DNA of 43,065 nucleotides from Pseudomonadales bacterium (GTDB taxonomy: Bacteria; Pseudomonadota; Gammaproteobacteria; Pseudomonadales; Pseudohongiellaceae): the NCBI GenBank assembly GCA_022821865.1, contig JAJECW010000080.1, forward strand, positions 1 through 43,065, in the 5' to 3' direction. A program made the position numbers and the translations under genes. Of the stretch, positions 16,211 to 26,301 are shown piece after piece; position 1 is the stretch's first letter, and every line of letters begins with the position of its first letter. Below the pieces are notes generated by a model, which did no database searches, was not told the DNA's origin, and saw only the letters and a program-made list of their open reading frames with translations.

Positions 16211-16265
16211 ACTCGATCTCTATCTGTCCGATTTTTAGACGAAACTTTACTTGTGATTCTGCCAT
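16089..16265 (-). CDS. Short ORF (58 aa) overlapping the HEPN-like gene out of frame
   Basis: An ATG at 16265 is preceded by CGGAGG with 6 bp spacing, the best ribosome site in this island. The product begins MAESQVKFRLKIGQIEIEYEG and continues for 37 further residues without a recognisable fold before a TAA. The first 21 residues look like a genuine protein N-terminus (alternating beta-type K/I/E residues); what follows reads as an out-of-frame version of the HEPN-like gene. Either two genes were fused by a deletion, or a frameshift separates one original gene, or translation of this ORF is coupled to the HEPN start at 16210. Confidence 0.45.
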   Translation of the reverse strand: MAESQVKFRLKIGQIEIEYEGSDWLLRSSVLSFSNSYVLDWSSCFATQVCSFKLLDRV

Positions 16266-16371
16266 TTTGCGCCTCCGCTTTATATAGGATGGATACCTTA
16301 TTGGACTCGAATCGCCGGGTATTGGGGCTATTCTGGCTAATTCAAGAAAATTGTGCGGAAACGTAGCGCTA

Positions 16372-16437
16372 CGGCCGTCGCGGCTTCCAACTCCCCCGCG
16401 TCTTCTGGAACATGGACCGCCTCGAACGTGTTGCCCG
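16372..16437 (+). pseudogene. Remnant of the parC 3' end
   Basis: This 66-bp stretch aligns without gaps to the last codons of parC (13831-13896) with about 79% identity by eye. It reads [22 protein letters not shown] against [22 protein letters not shown]. It lies on the opposite side of the methyltransferase/HEPN island, so the island is flanked by direct repeats of the parC terminus. The preceding 16266-16371 is AT-rich leader of the short ORF. Nothing else is seen up to the hairpin at 16497. Confidence 0.8.
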
Positions 16438-16496
16438 CTGGAGCTATGGCTTAGATTCGGGACCGCGAGAAGACGTGTGGGATACGCACAATTTTA

Positions 16497-16588
16497 GTCG
16501 CTGTCGGGTGGCAGAGGGTTCAGCGAGCCCGAAGCCTACAGGGATGTATTTACGGCGTCCGCTGAACCCTCTGCCACCCGACAGCGAC
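16497..16588. repeat. Hairpin with perfect 29-bp stem (family E)
   Basis: The arms at 16497-16525 and 16560-16588 are perfect complements (GTCGCTGTCGGGTGGCAGAG at the outside). The 34-base loop carries GAAGCCTACAGGGATGTATTTACGGCG. The loop and following GGATCGAAGCCACA recur at 20527-20604. It sits downstream of icd on the opposite strand and may terminate or stabilise the icd transcript, but it looks like a dispersed repeat. Confidence 0.85.
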
Positions 16589-16638
16589 GGATCGAAGCCA
16601 CAATCGCTCAGGGCTCCGGGGAGTGCCCCCAAGCCTTA

Positions 16639-18864
<2,226 letters not shown>

Positions 18865-18984
18865 TCGGTATTCCTGTTGGCTGGATGGGGAGCGAACTTA
18901 TGGGACAGCACACTAGGTCCGCCGCCGCAAAAAGTCGCGTATTATAGCAGCGCCCGGCGACGGAAGAGGCGCCCTGGCCTCGCT

Positions 18985-19014
18985 GTCATTCCGTGTGCAG
19001 TCGCAGAATGACGG
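18985..19014. repeat. REP-like unit (family D)
   Basis: GTCATTCCGTGTGCAGTCGCAGAATGACGG, an imperfect palindrome of the same type as those at 26094, 35705 and 40031. It lies between icd and the acetyltransferase gene; no promoter was identified in the remainder of this 200-bp gap. Confidence 0.65.
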
Positions 19015-19066
19015 GGACGGGGGCTTTGCTCCGCGCATGTAGACAATAGGGGAAGGCAAAACCGAA

Positions 19067-19633
19067 ATGGAAACTGCACTGTCGGATTTCGCATTGCGCG
19101 AGGCGCGGGCCGAAGACTGCGGCCTGATTCTGTCCCTGATACGGGAACTGGCGGAATACGAAAAACTCGCCCATGAAGTCGTCGCCACCGAGGAAGTGCT
19201 GCGGGAGACGCTGTTCGGAGAGCGCCCGGCGGCGGAAGTCCTCATCGGCGAATGGCAGGGGAAGGCGGTGGCTTACGCACTGTTTTTCCAGAACTTTTCC
19301 ACCTTTACCGGGCGGCCTGGAATCTATCTCGAAGACATTTACGTCAAGCCGGAAATGCGCGGCCGGGGATACGGCAAATGCCTGCTGACCTATGTGGCGC
19401 GGCTCGCCGTGGAGCGCAGGTGCACGCGGATGGAATGGTCGGTGCTCGACTGGAACGAACCTTCGATCCGGTTTTACCGTTCGCTTGGCGCGGTCGCCAT
19501 GGACGGATGGACCGTGCAGCGCCTTGACGGCTCGTCGCTCGATGCGGTGGCCGCGATGTTCGGAAAACAGAACAGGCGAGGGGAGGGCGGCGCAGCCAGC
19601 CATGCCGCGCCAGGGGCGGCAGGCGCAGACTGA
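19067..19633 (+). CDS. GNAT family N-acetyltransferase
   Basis: A 188-residue acetyltransferase. The acetyl-CoA site is visible as IYLEDIYVKPEMRGRGYGKCLLTYVARLA (Q/RxxGxG/A type), followed by WSVLDWNEPSIRFYRSLGA, the usual motif B. The arrangement with EDIYV and VLDWN is that of the diamine (spermidine/spermine-type) acetyltransferase branch, so a small amine is a possible substrate; this is not certain. The last ~20 residues are low-complexity. The next gene starts 17 bp later, so the two may be co-transcribed. Confidence 0.85.
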   Translation: METALSDFALREARAEDCGLILSLIRELAEYEKLAHEVVATEEVLRETLFGERPAAEVLIGEWQGKAVAYALFFQNFSTFTGRPGIYLEDIYVKPEMRGRGYGKCLLTYVARLAVERRCTRMEWSVLDWNEPSIRFYRSLGAVAMDGWTVQRLDGSSLDAVAAMFGKQNRRGEGGAASHAAPGAAGAD

Positions 19634-19650
19634 TCGGAGAAGAGTCATTC

Positions 19651-20520
19651 ATGAGACGGATCGTCTACGTGAACGGGAAATACCTTCCCGAAGAGGAGGC
19701 GAAGATTTCCATCTTCGACCGCGGCTTCGTCTTCGGCGATGGGGTATACGAAGTCGTGCCGGTGATTCGCGGCCGGCTCGCGGACCGGGACTATTTCCTC
19801 CAGCGCTTGACCCGCAGCCTTGAGGAATTGCGCATTCCCTGGCCGTGTTCGACAGAAGAACTACAGCAAGTGCTCGAACAGCTCGTGGCGCGCAATTCGC
19901 TGGAAGAAGGCATTGTCTACGCCCAGGTCACCCGCGGCGCAACGGACCGCCAGTTCACTTTCCCCGCCGACACGCCCGCCACCATGACGGCCTTTACCCA
20001 GGCAATGCCGCTGCTGGAAAATCCCGCTGTGCGGCATGGGGCCAGCGTTGTCACCACCGGGGAAATCCGCTGGCTGCGGCGTGACATCAAGTCGCTAAAC
20101 CTGCTCGCCCAGGTGCTGGCGAAACAATACGCCGCCGACCACGGCGCCGGAGAGGCCTGGATGATTGAAGACGGCCTGGTAACCGAAGGCGCTTCGTCGA
20201 CGGCGTATATCGTCAAGTATGGCAAGGTAATTACGCGGCCATTGTCGAATCGCATCCTGCCGGGAATCCGCCGCCGACGGCTGCTTGAGCTTGCCGCCGG
20301 AGCGGGAATCGCATACGAGGAAAGGCCCTTCACCCTCGACGAAGCCCTGGCCGCCGACGAAGCCTTCATCAGCAGCGCAACCACCATCCTGCACCCGGTA
20401 GTCCGCATCGACAACCAGCCAATCGGCAATGGCAAGCCAGGCCCCGTCAGCCGCAAGCTGCGCCAACTCTATGTCGCCCACATGGTCGAGGAAGTTGAAG
20501 CCCGGAAGCCTGCTCCGTAG
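19651..20520 (+). CDS. dat: D-amino-acid aminotransferase (class IV, PLP)
   Basis: A 289-residue fold-type IV aminotransferase, likely interconverting D-alanine and D-glutamate with their 2-oxo acids. Visible are the start VYVNGKYLPEEEAKISIFDRGFVFGDGVYEV, YAQVTRGATDRQFTFP, the lysine for PLP in RRDIKSLNLLAQVLAKQYA, EDGLVTEGASSTAYIV and ISSATTILHPVVRID. These fit D-amino-acid aminotransferase better than branched-chain aminotransferase or aminodeoxychorismate lyase. It is converged upon by epmA. The ATG follows GGAGAAGAG. Confidence 0.88.
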   Translation: MRRIVYVNGKYLPEEEAKISIFDRGFVFGDGVYEVVPVIRGRLADRDYFLQRLTRSLEELRIPWPCSTEELQQVLEQLVARNSLEEGIVYAQVTRGATDRQFTFPADTPATMTAFTQAMPLLENPAVRHGASVVTTGEIRWLRRDIKSLNLLAQVLAKQYAADHGAGEAWMIEDGLVTEGASSTAYIVKYGKVITRPLSNRILPGIRRRRLLELAAGAGIAYEERPFTLDEALAADEAFISSATTILHPVVRIDNQPIGNGKPGPVSRKLRQLYVAHMVEEVEARKPAP

Positions 20521-20526
20521 GAAGCC

Positions 20527-20604
20527 AAGCCCGGAGCCTACATCAGGGATGTATTCACGGCGTCCGCTGCACCCCGCCAGCAGACGGAGACGCATCGAAG
20601 CCAC
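20527..20604. repeat. Family E repeat, second copy
   Basis: GCCTACATCAGGGATGTATT and CACGGCGTCCGCTG followed by ATCGAAGCCACA match the loop and right side of the hairpin at 16497-16588. The long stem is much reduced here. It fills the gap between the convergent dat and epmA genes. Confidence 0.75.
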
Positions 20605-20614
20605 AAACCCACCT

Positions 20615-21571
20615 TCAAATGCAGTCACTGGTAAAGGCAAGCACATCGCCGATGGTATCCGCCCCACCAAGCAGCATCAGCAGGCGGTCCACACCGAAAG
20701 CGACGCCGCAGCACTCGGGCAGGCCGTGTTCCATGGCCGCCAGCAGTTTTTCATCGATTTCGGGGATGGGGCGGTCAAGTTCGGCGCGTCTTTGCCGGTC
20801 GCGCTCGAATCTGGCGCGCAGCTTCTCCGCATCGGTTTCCTCGTCATAGCCGTTGGCGAGTTCCATGCCCCGGCAGAACAACTCGAAGCGCCGGGCCGCC
20901 GGCTCGCCTGCCCGGTCGGGATTGATGCGGGCCAGCGCCGCCTGGGCCGCCGGGTAGTCGTAAACGAAGCAATACTCGGTAAGTTGCGGTTCAATCATCT
21001 GGCCGAACAGCAATTGCAGACAGTCGGTGGCGTCGAGTCCGGAGGCGTCCACCGGCAGTCTTTGCCGGGTAAGCCCCCGCAATACTTCGAGTTCGATCCG
21101 GTGCGGGTCGAAGCCGAGATGCTCCAGGAAAACCTCGCGATAGCGCAGGCGCGGAATCGCGGCTTGCGGCAGAAACTCTCGTAGCAGGTCTTCGACTTCG
21201 TCCATGAGCTGTTCCAGGCGGAATCCGGGGCGATACCATTCGAGCAGGGTGAATTCCGGATTGTGCCGAATGCCGGCGTCGCCCTGGCGGAAAGCCTTGC
21301 CTATCTGGTAACAGGCGCCGCTGCCCGCGGCGAGCAGGCGCTTCATGGCGTATTCGGGCGAGGTTTGCAGGTAGAAGCCCTGTGGCTGTCCCGCAAGTTC
21401 CACGCTGGCGGGAATTGAGTCGATATGGACCTCGGTAACCGTGGTCGGGGCGAGCAGCGGGGTTTCCACTTCGAGCACATCCCGCCCGGCGAAAAATCGG
21501 CGAATTCCTGCGAGGGTTTCGGCCCGCAGTCTCAGCATTTCCGGCCTTGCGCCGGGGCGCCATTCTGCCAC
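20615..21571 (-). CDS. epmA: Elongation factor P (R)-beta-lysine ligase
   Basis: A 318-residue class II lysyl-tRNA synthetase-like enzyme without the anticodon-binding domain (also called GenX, PoxA or YjeA). It attaches beta-lysine to Lys34 of EF-P. Motif 2 reads FRQGDAGIRHNPEFTLLEWYRPGF and motif 3 GVAFGVDRLLMLLGGADTIGDVLAF. ETPLLAPTTVTEVHIDS and LQTSPEYAMKRLLAAGSGACYQIG are typical of EpmA. The partner genes efp and epmB lie immediately beyond, so substrate and both modification enzymes are clustered. A family C repeat separates epmA from efp. Confidence 0.95.
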   Translation of the reverse strand: MAEWRPGARPEMLRLRAETLAGIRRFFAGRDVLEVETPLLAPTTVTEVHIDSIPASVELAGQPQGFYLQTSPEYAMKRLLAAGSGACYQIGKAFRQGDAGIRHNPEFTLLEWYRPGFRLEQLMDEVEDLLREFLPQAAIPRLRYREVFLEHLGFDPHRIELEVLRGLTRQRLPVDASGLDATDCLQLLFGQMIEPQLTEYCFVYDYPAAQAALARINPDRAGEPAARRFELFCRGMELANGYDEETDAEKLRARFERDRQRRAELDRPIPEIDEKLLAAMEHGLPECCGVAFGVDRLLMLLGGADTIGDVLAFTSDCI

Positions 21572-21583
21572 GGTGGTGAAGCC

Positions 21584-21768
21584 TAGGAGCCTGCGCCGCA
21601 GGAATTCACGGCTGCAAATCCGCTCCCGTCCACGCGCCTGGCCGCTCGATTTCGTTGCATATTCACCAATATTCGCCTCAATCGACCGGCCAGGGGCGCG
21701 GCGATAGCGAATTTTCGCTTTCGCGAATTCCTGCGGCGCAGACTCCCAGGAGCCTGCGCCGCAAGCTC
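21584..21768. repeat. Large nested inverted repeat, copy 2 (family C)
   Basis: This is the family C sequence in the opposite orientation to 8488-8653, with the same order of GAATTC, GCTGCAAATCCGCTCCCGTC and CGCGAAAGCGAAAATTCGC words. A further AGGAGCCTGCGCCGC hairpin is added at 21747-21768. It occupies the whole space between the epmA start and the efp stop, so epmA is either read through it or has a promoter within it. Confidence 0.85.
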
Positions 21769-22341
21769 CTAGCGGCTGACCCGGTTCTGGTACTCCCCGG
21801 TTCGGGTATCCACCCGCAGCACATCGCCTTCATTGACAAACAGGGGCACCTTGACCACGGCGCCGGAACTCAGGGTGGCGGGCTTGGAGCCGCCCTGGGC
21901 GGTGTCGCCCTTGAGGCCGGGGTCGGTCTCGGTGACTGCGAGTTCGATGAAATTGGGTGGGATCACCGAGATGGGATTGTCATTCCACAGCACGACCTGA
22001 TACGCCTCCTGGGGTTTCAGCCAGTTTTTCGCCTCGCTGATGGCGCTGGAGTCGGCGGCGAGTTGTTCGTAGCTGCCGTCGGTTTTCATAAAGTGCCAGA
22101 ATTCGCCGTCTTCGTAGAGATATTCCATGTCGATTTCGAGCACGTCGGCGCCGGGCAGCGACTCGCCGGACTTGAAAGTGCGCTCCCAAACGCGGCCATT
22201 GAGCAGATTGCGGAACTTGACCCGGTTGAAAGCCTGGCCCTTGCCGGGCTTGACGAACTGGTTTTCGAGGATCGAACAGGGTTCGCCGTCCAGCAGCAGT
22301 TTCAGGCCACTCTTGAACTCGTTGGTTGAATAGGATGTCAT
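21769..22341 (-). CDS. efp: Elongation factor P
   Basis: A 190-residue translation factor that relieves ribosome stalling at polyproline runs. The N-terminal domain loop [12 protein letters not shown] places the modifiable lysine at position 34, matching the presence of epmA and epmB. The OB domains contain [37 protein letters not shown] and [20 protein letters not shown]. The start is the ATG at 22341 ([16 protein letters not shown]), the usual EF-P beginning; a long open extension upstream is the complement of epmB. It is divergent from epmB with 45 bp between the starts. Confidence 0.96.
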   Translation of the reverse strand: MTSYSTNEFKSGLKLLLDGEPCSILENQFVKPGKGQAFNRVKFRNLLNGRVWERTFKSGESLPGADVLEIDMEYLYEDGEFWHFMKTDGSYEQLAADSSAISEAKNWLKPQEAYQVVLWNDNPISVIPPNFIELAVTETDPGLKGDTAQGGSKPATLSSGAVVKVPLFVNEGDVLRVDTRTGEYQNRVSR

Positions 22342-22386
22342 AGCGTTTTCTCGGTTTCTCTTTGTTGCCCGGTGTGCTGCCAAACC

Positions 22387-23385
22387 ATGCTTCCAGCCAG
22401 TGAGCCAGCCGCGGATTGGCGGCAATCCCTCTCCGACCTGATTACCGACCCCCGGGAACTTGCCGAATTCCTGGAGCTCGATCAGCGGCAGGACCCGACC
22501 GGTGAACAGGCGCTCAGGCAGTTTCCGCTGAAGGTGCCGCGGGGCTTCGCCATGCGCATGGAAAAAGGCAACTGGCGGGACCCGCTGCTGCGGCAGGTGT
22601 GGCCCGCCGCCGCCGAAGAGCGCGCCGCGCCGGGCTTTGTGGCCGACCCGCTGCGGGAGCGTCATTATAATCCGCGGCCCGGGCTGCTGCACAAGTATCG
22701 GGGCCGGGCCCTGCTGATCGCCGCGCCGCATTGCGCGATTCACTGCCGTTATTGTTTCCGCCGCGAATTCGATTACGAAGGCAACACGCCCGGACGGCGG
22801 CAGTGGCGCGCGGCGCTGGACTATATCCGGGACGACGCCAGCATTGCGGAAGTAATTCTCAGCGGCGGCGACCCGTTGGCCCTGGCGGACAGGCAACTCG
22901 GCTGGCTGATCGAGGCCATTGCCGACATTCCCCATGTCAGCGCCCTGCGCATCCACACCCGTTTGCCCGTGGTGATTCCCGAGCGGGTCACGGCGGAATT
23001 GCTGGCCATGCTCGCCCGAAGCAGGCCCCGGGTCGTGGTGGTCATTCATTGCAATCATGGCCGGGAAATCGACTCCCGGGTCGCCGCCGCGCTGGGGTCC
23101 CTGCACGGGAACGGAAGCACCCTGCTCAACCAGACGGTGTTGCTCAAGGGAGTCAATGACGAGGCAGACACACTTTTTTCGCTCTCAATGCGGCTTTTTT
23201 CAGAAAATGTACTACCTTATTACCTGCACCTGCCGGATCGGGTCGCGGGAACTTCGCATTTTCAGGTAGACCTCGACTCCGCCCTGGCGATCATGGAGGA
23301 ATTGCAGGCCTCCCTCCCCGGCTATCTGGTGCCCCGCCTGGTGCGGGAAGAACCGGGCCAGCCTGCGAAAACGCGAATGCCATGA
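22387..23385 (+). CDS. epmB: EF-P-specific lysine 2,3-aminomutase
   Basis: A 332-residue radical SAM enzyme making (R)-beta-lysine for EF-P. The iron-sulfur motif is [13 protein letters not shown] (CxxxCxxC). It also shows the aminomutase sequences [57 protein letters not shown] and [18 protein letters not shown]. The length is that of EpmB, shorter than clostridial lysine aminomutase. I begin at the ATG at 22387; an in-frame ATG at 22372 is less like the family. Divergent from its substrate gene efp. Confidence 0.92.
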   Translation: MLPASEPAADWRQSLSDLITDPRELAEFLELDQRQDPTGEQALRQFPLKVPRGFAMRMEKGNWRDPLLRQVWPAAAEERAAPGFVADPLRERHYNPRPGLLHKYRGRALLIAAPHCAIHCRYCFRREFDYEGNTPGRRQWRAALDYIRDDASIAEVILSGGDPLALADRQLGWLIEAIADIPHVSALRIHTRLPVVIPERVTAELLAMLARSRPRVVVVIHCNHGREIDSRVAAALGSLHGNGSTLLNQTVLLKGVNDEADTLFSLSMRLFSENVLPYYLHLPDRVAGTSHFQVDLDSALAIMEELQASLPGYLVPRLVREEPGQPAKTRMP

Positions 23386-23406
23386 ACTGAAGAGGAGAAT
23401 CTGTCC

Positions 23407-24693
23407 ATGGACGGGTCCCCGCAATCTGAAGCGGCGCAATTGCCGAAAGAATATCTCGACGCGCTCACCGGCCTGCCGAACCGGGCCTTTCTCGAAAATG
23501 CCCTCAGGCAGGCGATAGCCGATGGTAGGCCAGCCACGCTGGCGCTGCTGCAACTGGAAAATTTCTACGAAATCCGCTCCTGGGTGGGCAAGTCCGATGC
23601 GAGCTTTGTGCTCTGCGACGTGGCAAGGCTGCTGGCGAGGAATCTGCCGGAAGGCATTTCCCTGTGCCGCTGTGAAAACTACGAATTTGCCCTGCTCCTG
23701 CGTAATGAGAACAGCGTCAATGCGCGGCCGATAACCGAGCGGATCAAGAAGGCCCTGCAGTCCGCGGTCTCCGAATCGATTCCGTCCCAGCTTGAACTCA
23801 AGTGCGCGGCGGGACTGGCGACCGTGGAGCCGGGCGTGAGCGGGCCGGAAGCGATGTTCGCCCGGGCCAGACACCAGTTGAGCGTCGCCCTGTTCCGCCG
23901 CCACGGCGAAAGCCGTCTTTCCGCCATGCACGAAGTCGATGGATTCGACCCCGTGGAGCTCGGCCCCGCCCTGGAGCGCCAGCCGCTTGCGCTGAATTTT
24001 CAGCCGATCGTCAGCCTGCTGCCGGACGGAGTCGAACGCTATGAAGTGCGTTGTCGGTTGCCGCTGGAAAATCGCCGCCTTGCGCCCCTGCGGCTGTTCG
24101 AAATCGCGGCGCAGAACGCGCTCGGCGGAATGATCGACCGCCAATTGTGCCGCCGGGCGCTCGGCGTCCTGCGGGAAAGCGGCAAACCCTCGCTGTGTCT
24201 CTTTGTCAATCTGACCCTGAACTCGCTGGTGGACCCGGATTTCTACCGCTGGCTCGAGACCGAGTTCGCCCCGGCGCCGCATCTTGCCCGGCAACTCGTC
24301 TTGCAGGTCAGCGAGATCGACGTGCTGGTGGCCCAGCACCATGTGCAGTACTTCTGCGAACATCTGGCCCGGCTCGAAATTCGCCTTGCCATCGGCAATT
24401 TCGGTTTCATCGACAATCCTTTCCGCTATCTGCCGCTGCTGAACGCCGATTTCGTGAAGATCAACCTGCCCAAGGGAGACCGGGCCGGCGCCGGCCGCAA
24501 GCAGACACAGGCTCTCATACAGGGATTGCAGGATACCGGGCTCGAAGTGATTGCCTCCCTGGTGGAAGATGTGGACGACCTGCCCTGGTTGTGGCGCGCC
24601 GGGGCAAGGCTCGCCCAGGGCTATTGCCTGGCCGGGCCCAAGGCCGAGCCGGCATATGAATTTCCCCGGGAGATTGCCGTACGCGCCGCCTGA
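23407..24693 (+). CDS. Degenerate GGDEF-EAL domain protein
   Basis: A 428-residue cytosolic protein. It starts with a GGDEF domain fold (DALTGLPNRAFLENAL) whose active-site loop is CRCENYEF, not GGDEF. An EAL domain follows (LALNFQPIVSL) in which EAL is replaced by EVR and the later DDVKID-type segment reads NADFVKINLPKGD. Both active sites are therefore lost, so it is expected to be a c-di-GMP receptor or protein-interaction module rather than an enzyme. It starts 21 bp after epmB (GAGGAG upstream) and is followed by another signalling-type membrane protein. Confidence 0.8.
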   Translation: MDGSPQSEAAQLPKEYLDALTGLPNRAFLENALRQAIADGRPATLALLQLENFYEIRSWVGKSDASFVLCDVARLLARNLPEGISLCRCENYEFALLLRNENSVNARPITERIKKALQSAVSESIPSQLELKCAAGLATVEPGVSGPEAMFARARHQLSVALFRRHGESRLSAMHEVDGFDPVELGPALERQPLALNFQPIVSLLPDGVERYEVRCRLPLENRRLAPLRLFEIAAQNALGGMIDRQLCRRALGVLRESGKPSLCLFVNLTLNSLVDPDFYRWLETEFAPAPHLARQLVLQVSEIDVLVAQHHVQYFCEHLARLEIRLAIGNFGFIDNPFRYLPLLNADFVKINLPKGDRAGAGRKQTQALIQGLQDTGLEVIASLVEDVDDLPWLWRAGARLAQGYCLAGPKAEPAYEFPREIAVRAA

Positions 24694-24737
24694 GGCTCCC
24701 GATTGCCAACACCGGCAGCGGCAATTATGCTCGCGCT

Positions 24738-26057
24738 ATGAAGTTCACCCGCATTGGTTCGCGCATTTCCCTGATTGCCTGTATCGCCCTGTTGCTGGCC
24801 ATGAGCCTGTTCTGGCTGATCAGCAGCTACCACACGCGGCAGGTGCTCCAGGCCCAGGCGGACCAGCTTGGCCCCACCATCGCGCGGCAGGCGGCGGAAC
24901 TGCTCGCCGAGCACGTCGAGGCCGATGATCTCATCAGCATCAACGTCATTCTGGAAGAGTTGGCGGCGGACCCGGCGGTCATCGAAGCCAGCCTGCTCGA
25001 TGAACAGGGGCAAAGCGTCGTGGTGGCAGGCGCGCCCAATGCCGCCCCCCCCATTGCACTGCTGACGCGACCGATATTGCGGGAGGAGTACTACAGCCGC
25101 ACGATCCAGTTTTTCGGCACCGATCAGGGAACCGTCAGCGTTGCCCTTGATCTCGGTTATCTGCAGGCGACCCTGAACGACAATCTGCTGCTGGTGGGCG
25201 GCGCCACCGGGGTCATGCTGCTGGTCACCTGGATTTTTCTTGCCGTCTATTGCCAGGTCGCGCTGGGTTTTCCGCTCAATTTGCTGGGCTGGTCCCTAGG
25301 CAAGATCAGGCGCGGAGAAATCGCCGAATGCCCCGAGCCAACCGGGCACGACGAAGTCGCGAATCTTACCCGGCAATACAATGCCACGGCGAAGTTTCTG
25401 TCGCGCAACACCTTTCTGGGTCCGCTCAATGAGGAATCCCGGGAGCCGGACTCGCCGGAGGGGCAGGCGGCGGAACTCAGCGTGCTCGTGATTCGCATGA
25501 GCAATTATTTCTCGCTGGCCACCGCCATGGGCCGGGAACAGGTGCTGCAATTGCTCGACCGTTATTACGTCCTCGCCGGCCAGGTGGGCCGGATCTACAA
25601 TGGCCGCGTCTGTTACTGCCATGAAGAGGAGATTCTCATTGCCTTCGACCGCAGCGCGGCCAGCGAGGAACAGGCCTATTACGCCATCTGCGCGGGGTTG
25701 CTGTTTCTTCGCCTGATCCCCCACCTCAATCTGCTTCCCGGCGTCGCTGGCGCCAGTTTCGGCCTTGTCGCCCACAGCGGCATGGTGGAGGCAAGACTGT
25801 ACTCCCCCATCAGCGGCGCCAACGACAGCCTGATCGGCGAGGCTCCCGACCAGGCGCGGCGCATCTGCAACGACTGCCCGGACAACGCCCTGCTGCTCAG
25901 CCCCGACTGCTACCAGCTCGCCGGCGCCGACTCCCGGATCAATGCCGAAGCCTTCAACGACCCGGACGCCGAAAACCCGGCCCTCATCGCTCTCGCCCCC
26001 CCCGAGGAGCTCAATGAACTCCTCAACCTCCAGGCCAGCCGCCTTGCCGCCCGGTAA
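24738..26057 (+). CDS. Membrane protein with HAMP-like linker and degenerate cyclase-homology domain
   Basis: A 439-residue protein. One transmembrane helix lies near residues 9-29 and another near 155-180. Between them is a periplasmic segment of about 125 residues. A HAMP-like stretch follows (LNLLGWSLGKIRRGEIAECPEPTGHDEVANLTRQYN). The C-terminal half (LSVLVIRMSNYF...RYYVLAGQVGRIYNGRV...AFGLVAHSGMVEARLYSP) has the outline of a class III nucleotide cyclase. The metal-binding aspartates are not evident, so catalysis is doubtful. Proteins of this layout in gammaproteobacteria have been annotated as AhpA, affecting hemolysin expression; I regard that as possible. It follows the degenerate GGDEF-EAL gene by 44 bp. 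Confidence 0.65.
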   Translation: MKFTRIGSRISLIACIALLLAMSLFWLISSYHTRQVLQAQADQLGPTIARQAAELLAEHVEADDLISINVILEELAADPAVIEASLLDEQGQSVVVAGAPNAAPPIALLTRPILREEYYSRTIQFFGTDQGTVSVALDLGYLQATLNDNLLLVGGATGVMLLVTWIFLAVYCQVALGFPLNLLGWSLGKIRRGEIAECPEPTGHDEVANLTRQYNATAKFLSRNTFLGPLNEESREPDSPEGQAAELSVLVIRMSNYFSLATAMGREQVLQLLDRYYVLAGQVGRIYNGRVCYCHEEEILIAFDRSAASEEQAYYAICAGLLFLRLIPHLNLLPGVAGASFGLVAHSGMVEARLYSPISGANDSLIGEAPDQARRICNDCPDNALLLSPDCYQLAGADSRINAEAFNDPDAENPALIALAPPEELNELLNLQASRLAAR

Positions 26058-26093
26058 TCGGCCTCCATGGTCATGCTGCTCTACCGCCCCTTT

Positions 26094-26172
26094 GTCATCC
26101 TGCGCGTAGTTCGCAGGATCTCCCCGGAATGGCCGCTCCCTCAGATTCCGCGACTGCGCGCAGAATGACGGG
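26094..26172. repeat. REP pair (family D)
   Basis: GTCATCCTGCGCGTAGTTCG and, 40 bp later in inverted orientation, CGACTGCGCGCAGAATGACGG, spaced like a bacterial interspersed mosaic element. The 26058-26301 gap holds this and the nhaD leader (GAGGAG before the ATG). Confidence 0.7.
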
Positions 26173-26301
26173 CGAGCCGGGAAGCACAGGGTGACTGGTT
26201 TCAGCATTCAAATGTGAACCGTGGGCCGAATCCCCGGGTACTTGTGAGACTGGGGTAGAATGGTCCGCCATTTTCCCGGGATTGCTTGAGGAGTTTCATC
26301 G

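Noticed and set aside
20527..20604. attC site or integron element
   Set aside because: The order of words matches the family E hairpin at 16497; there is no integrase and no gene-cassette structure.
22342..23106. N-terminal extension of efp by 255 codons
   Set aside because: It is the complement of epmB; EF-P proteins begin at the ATG at 22341.
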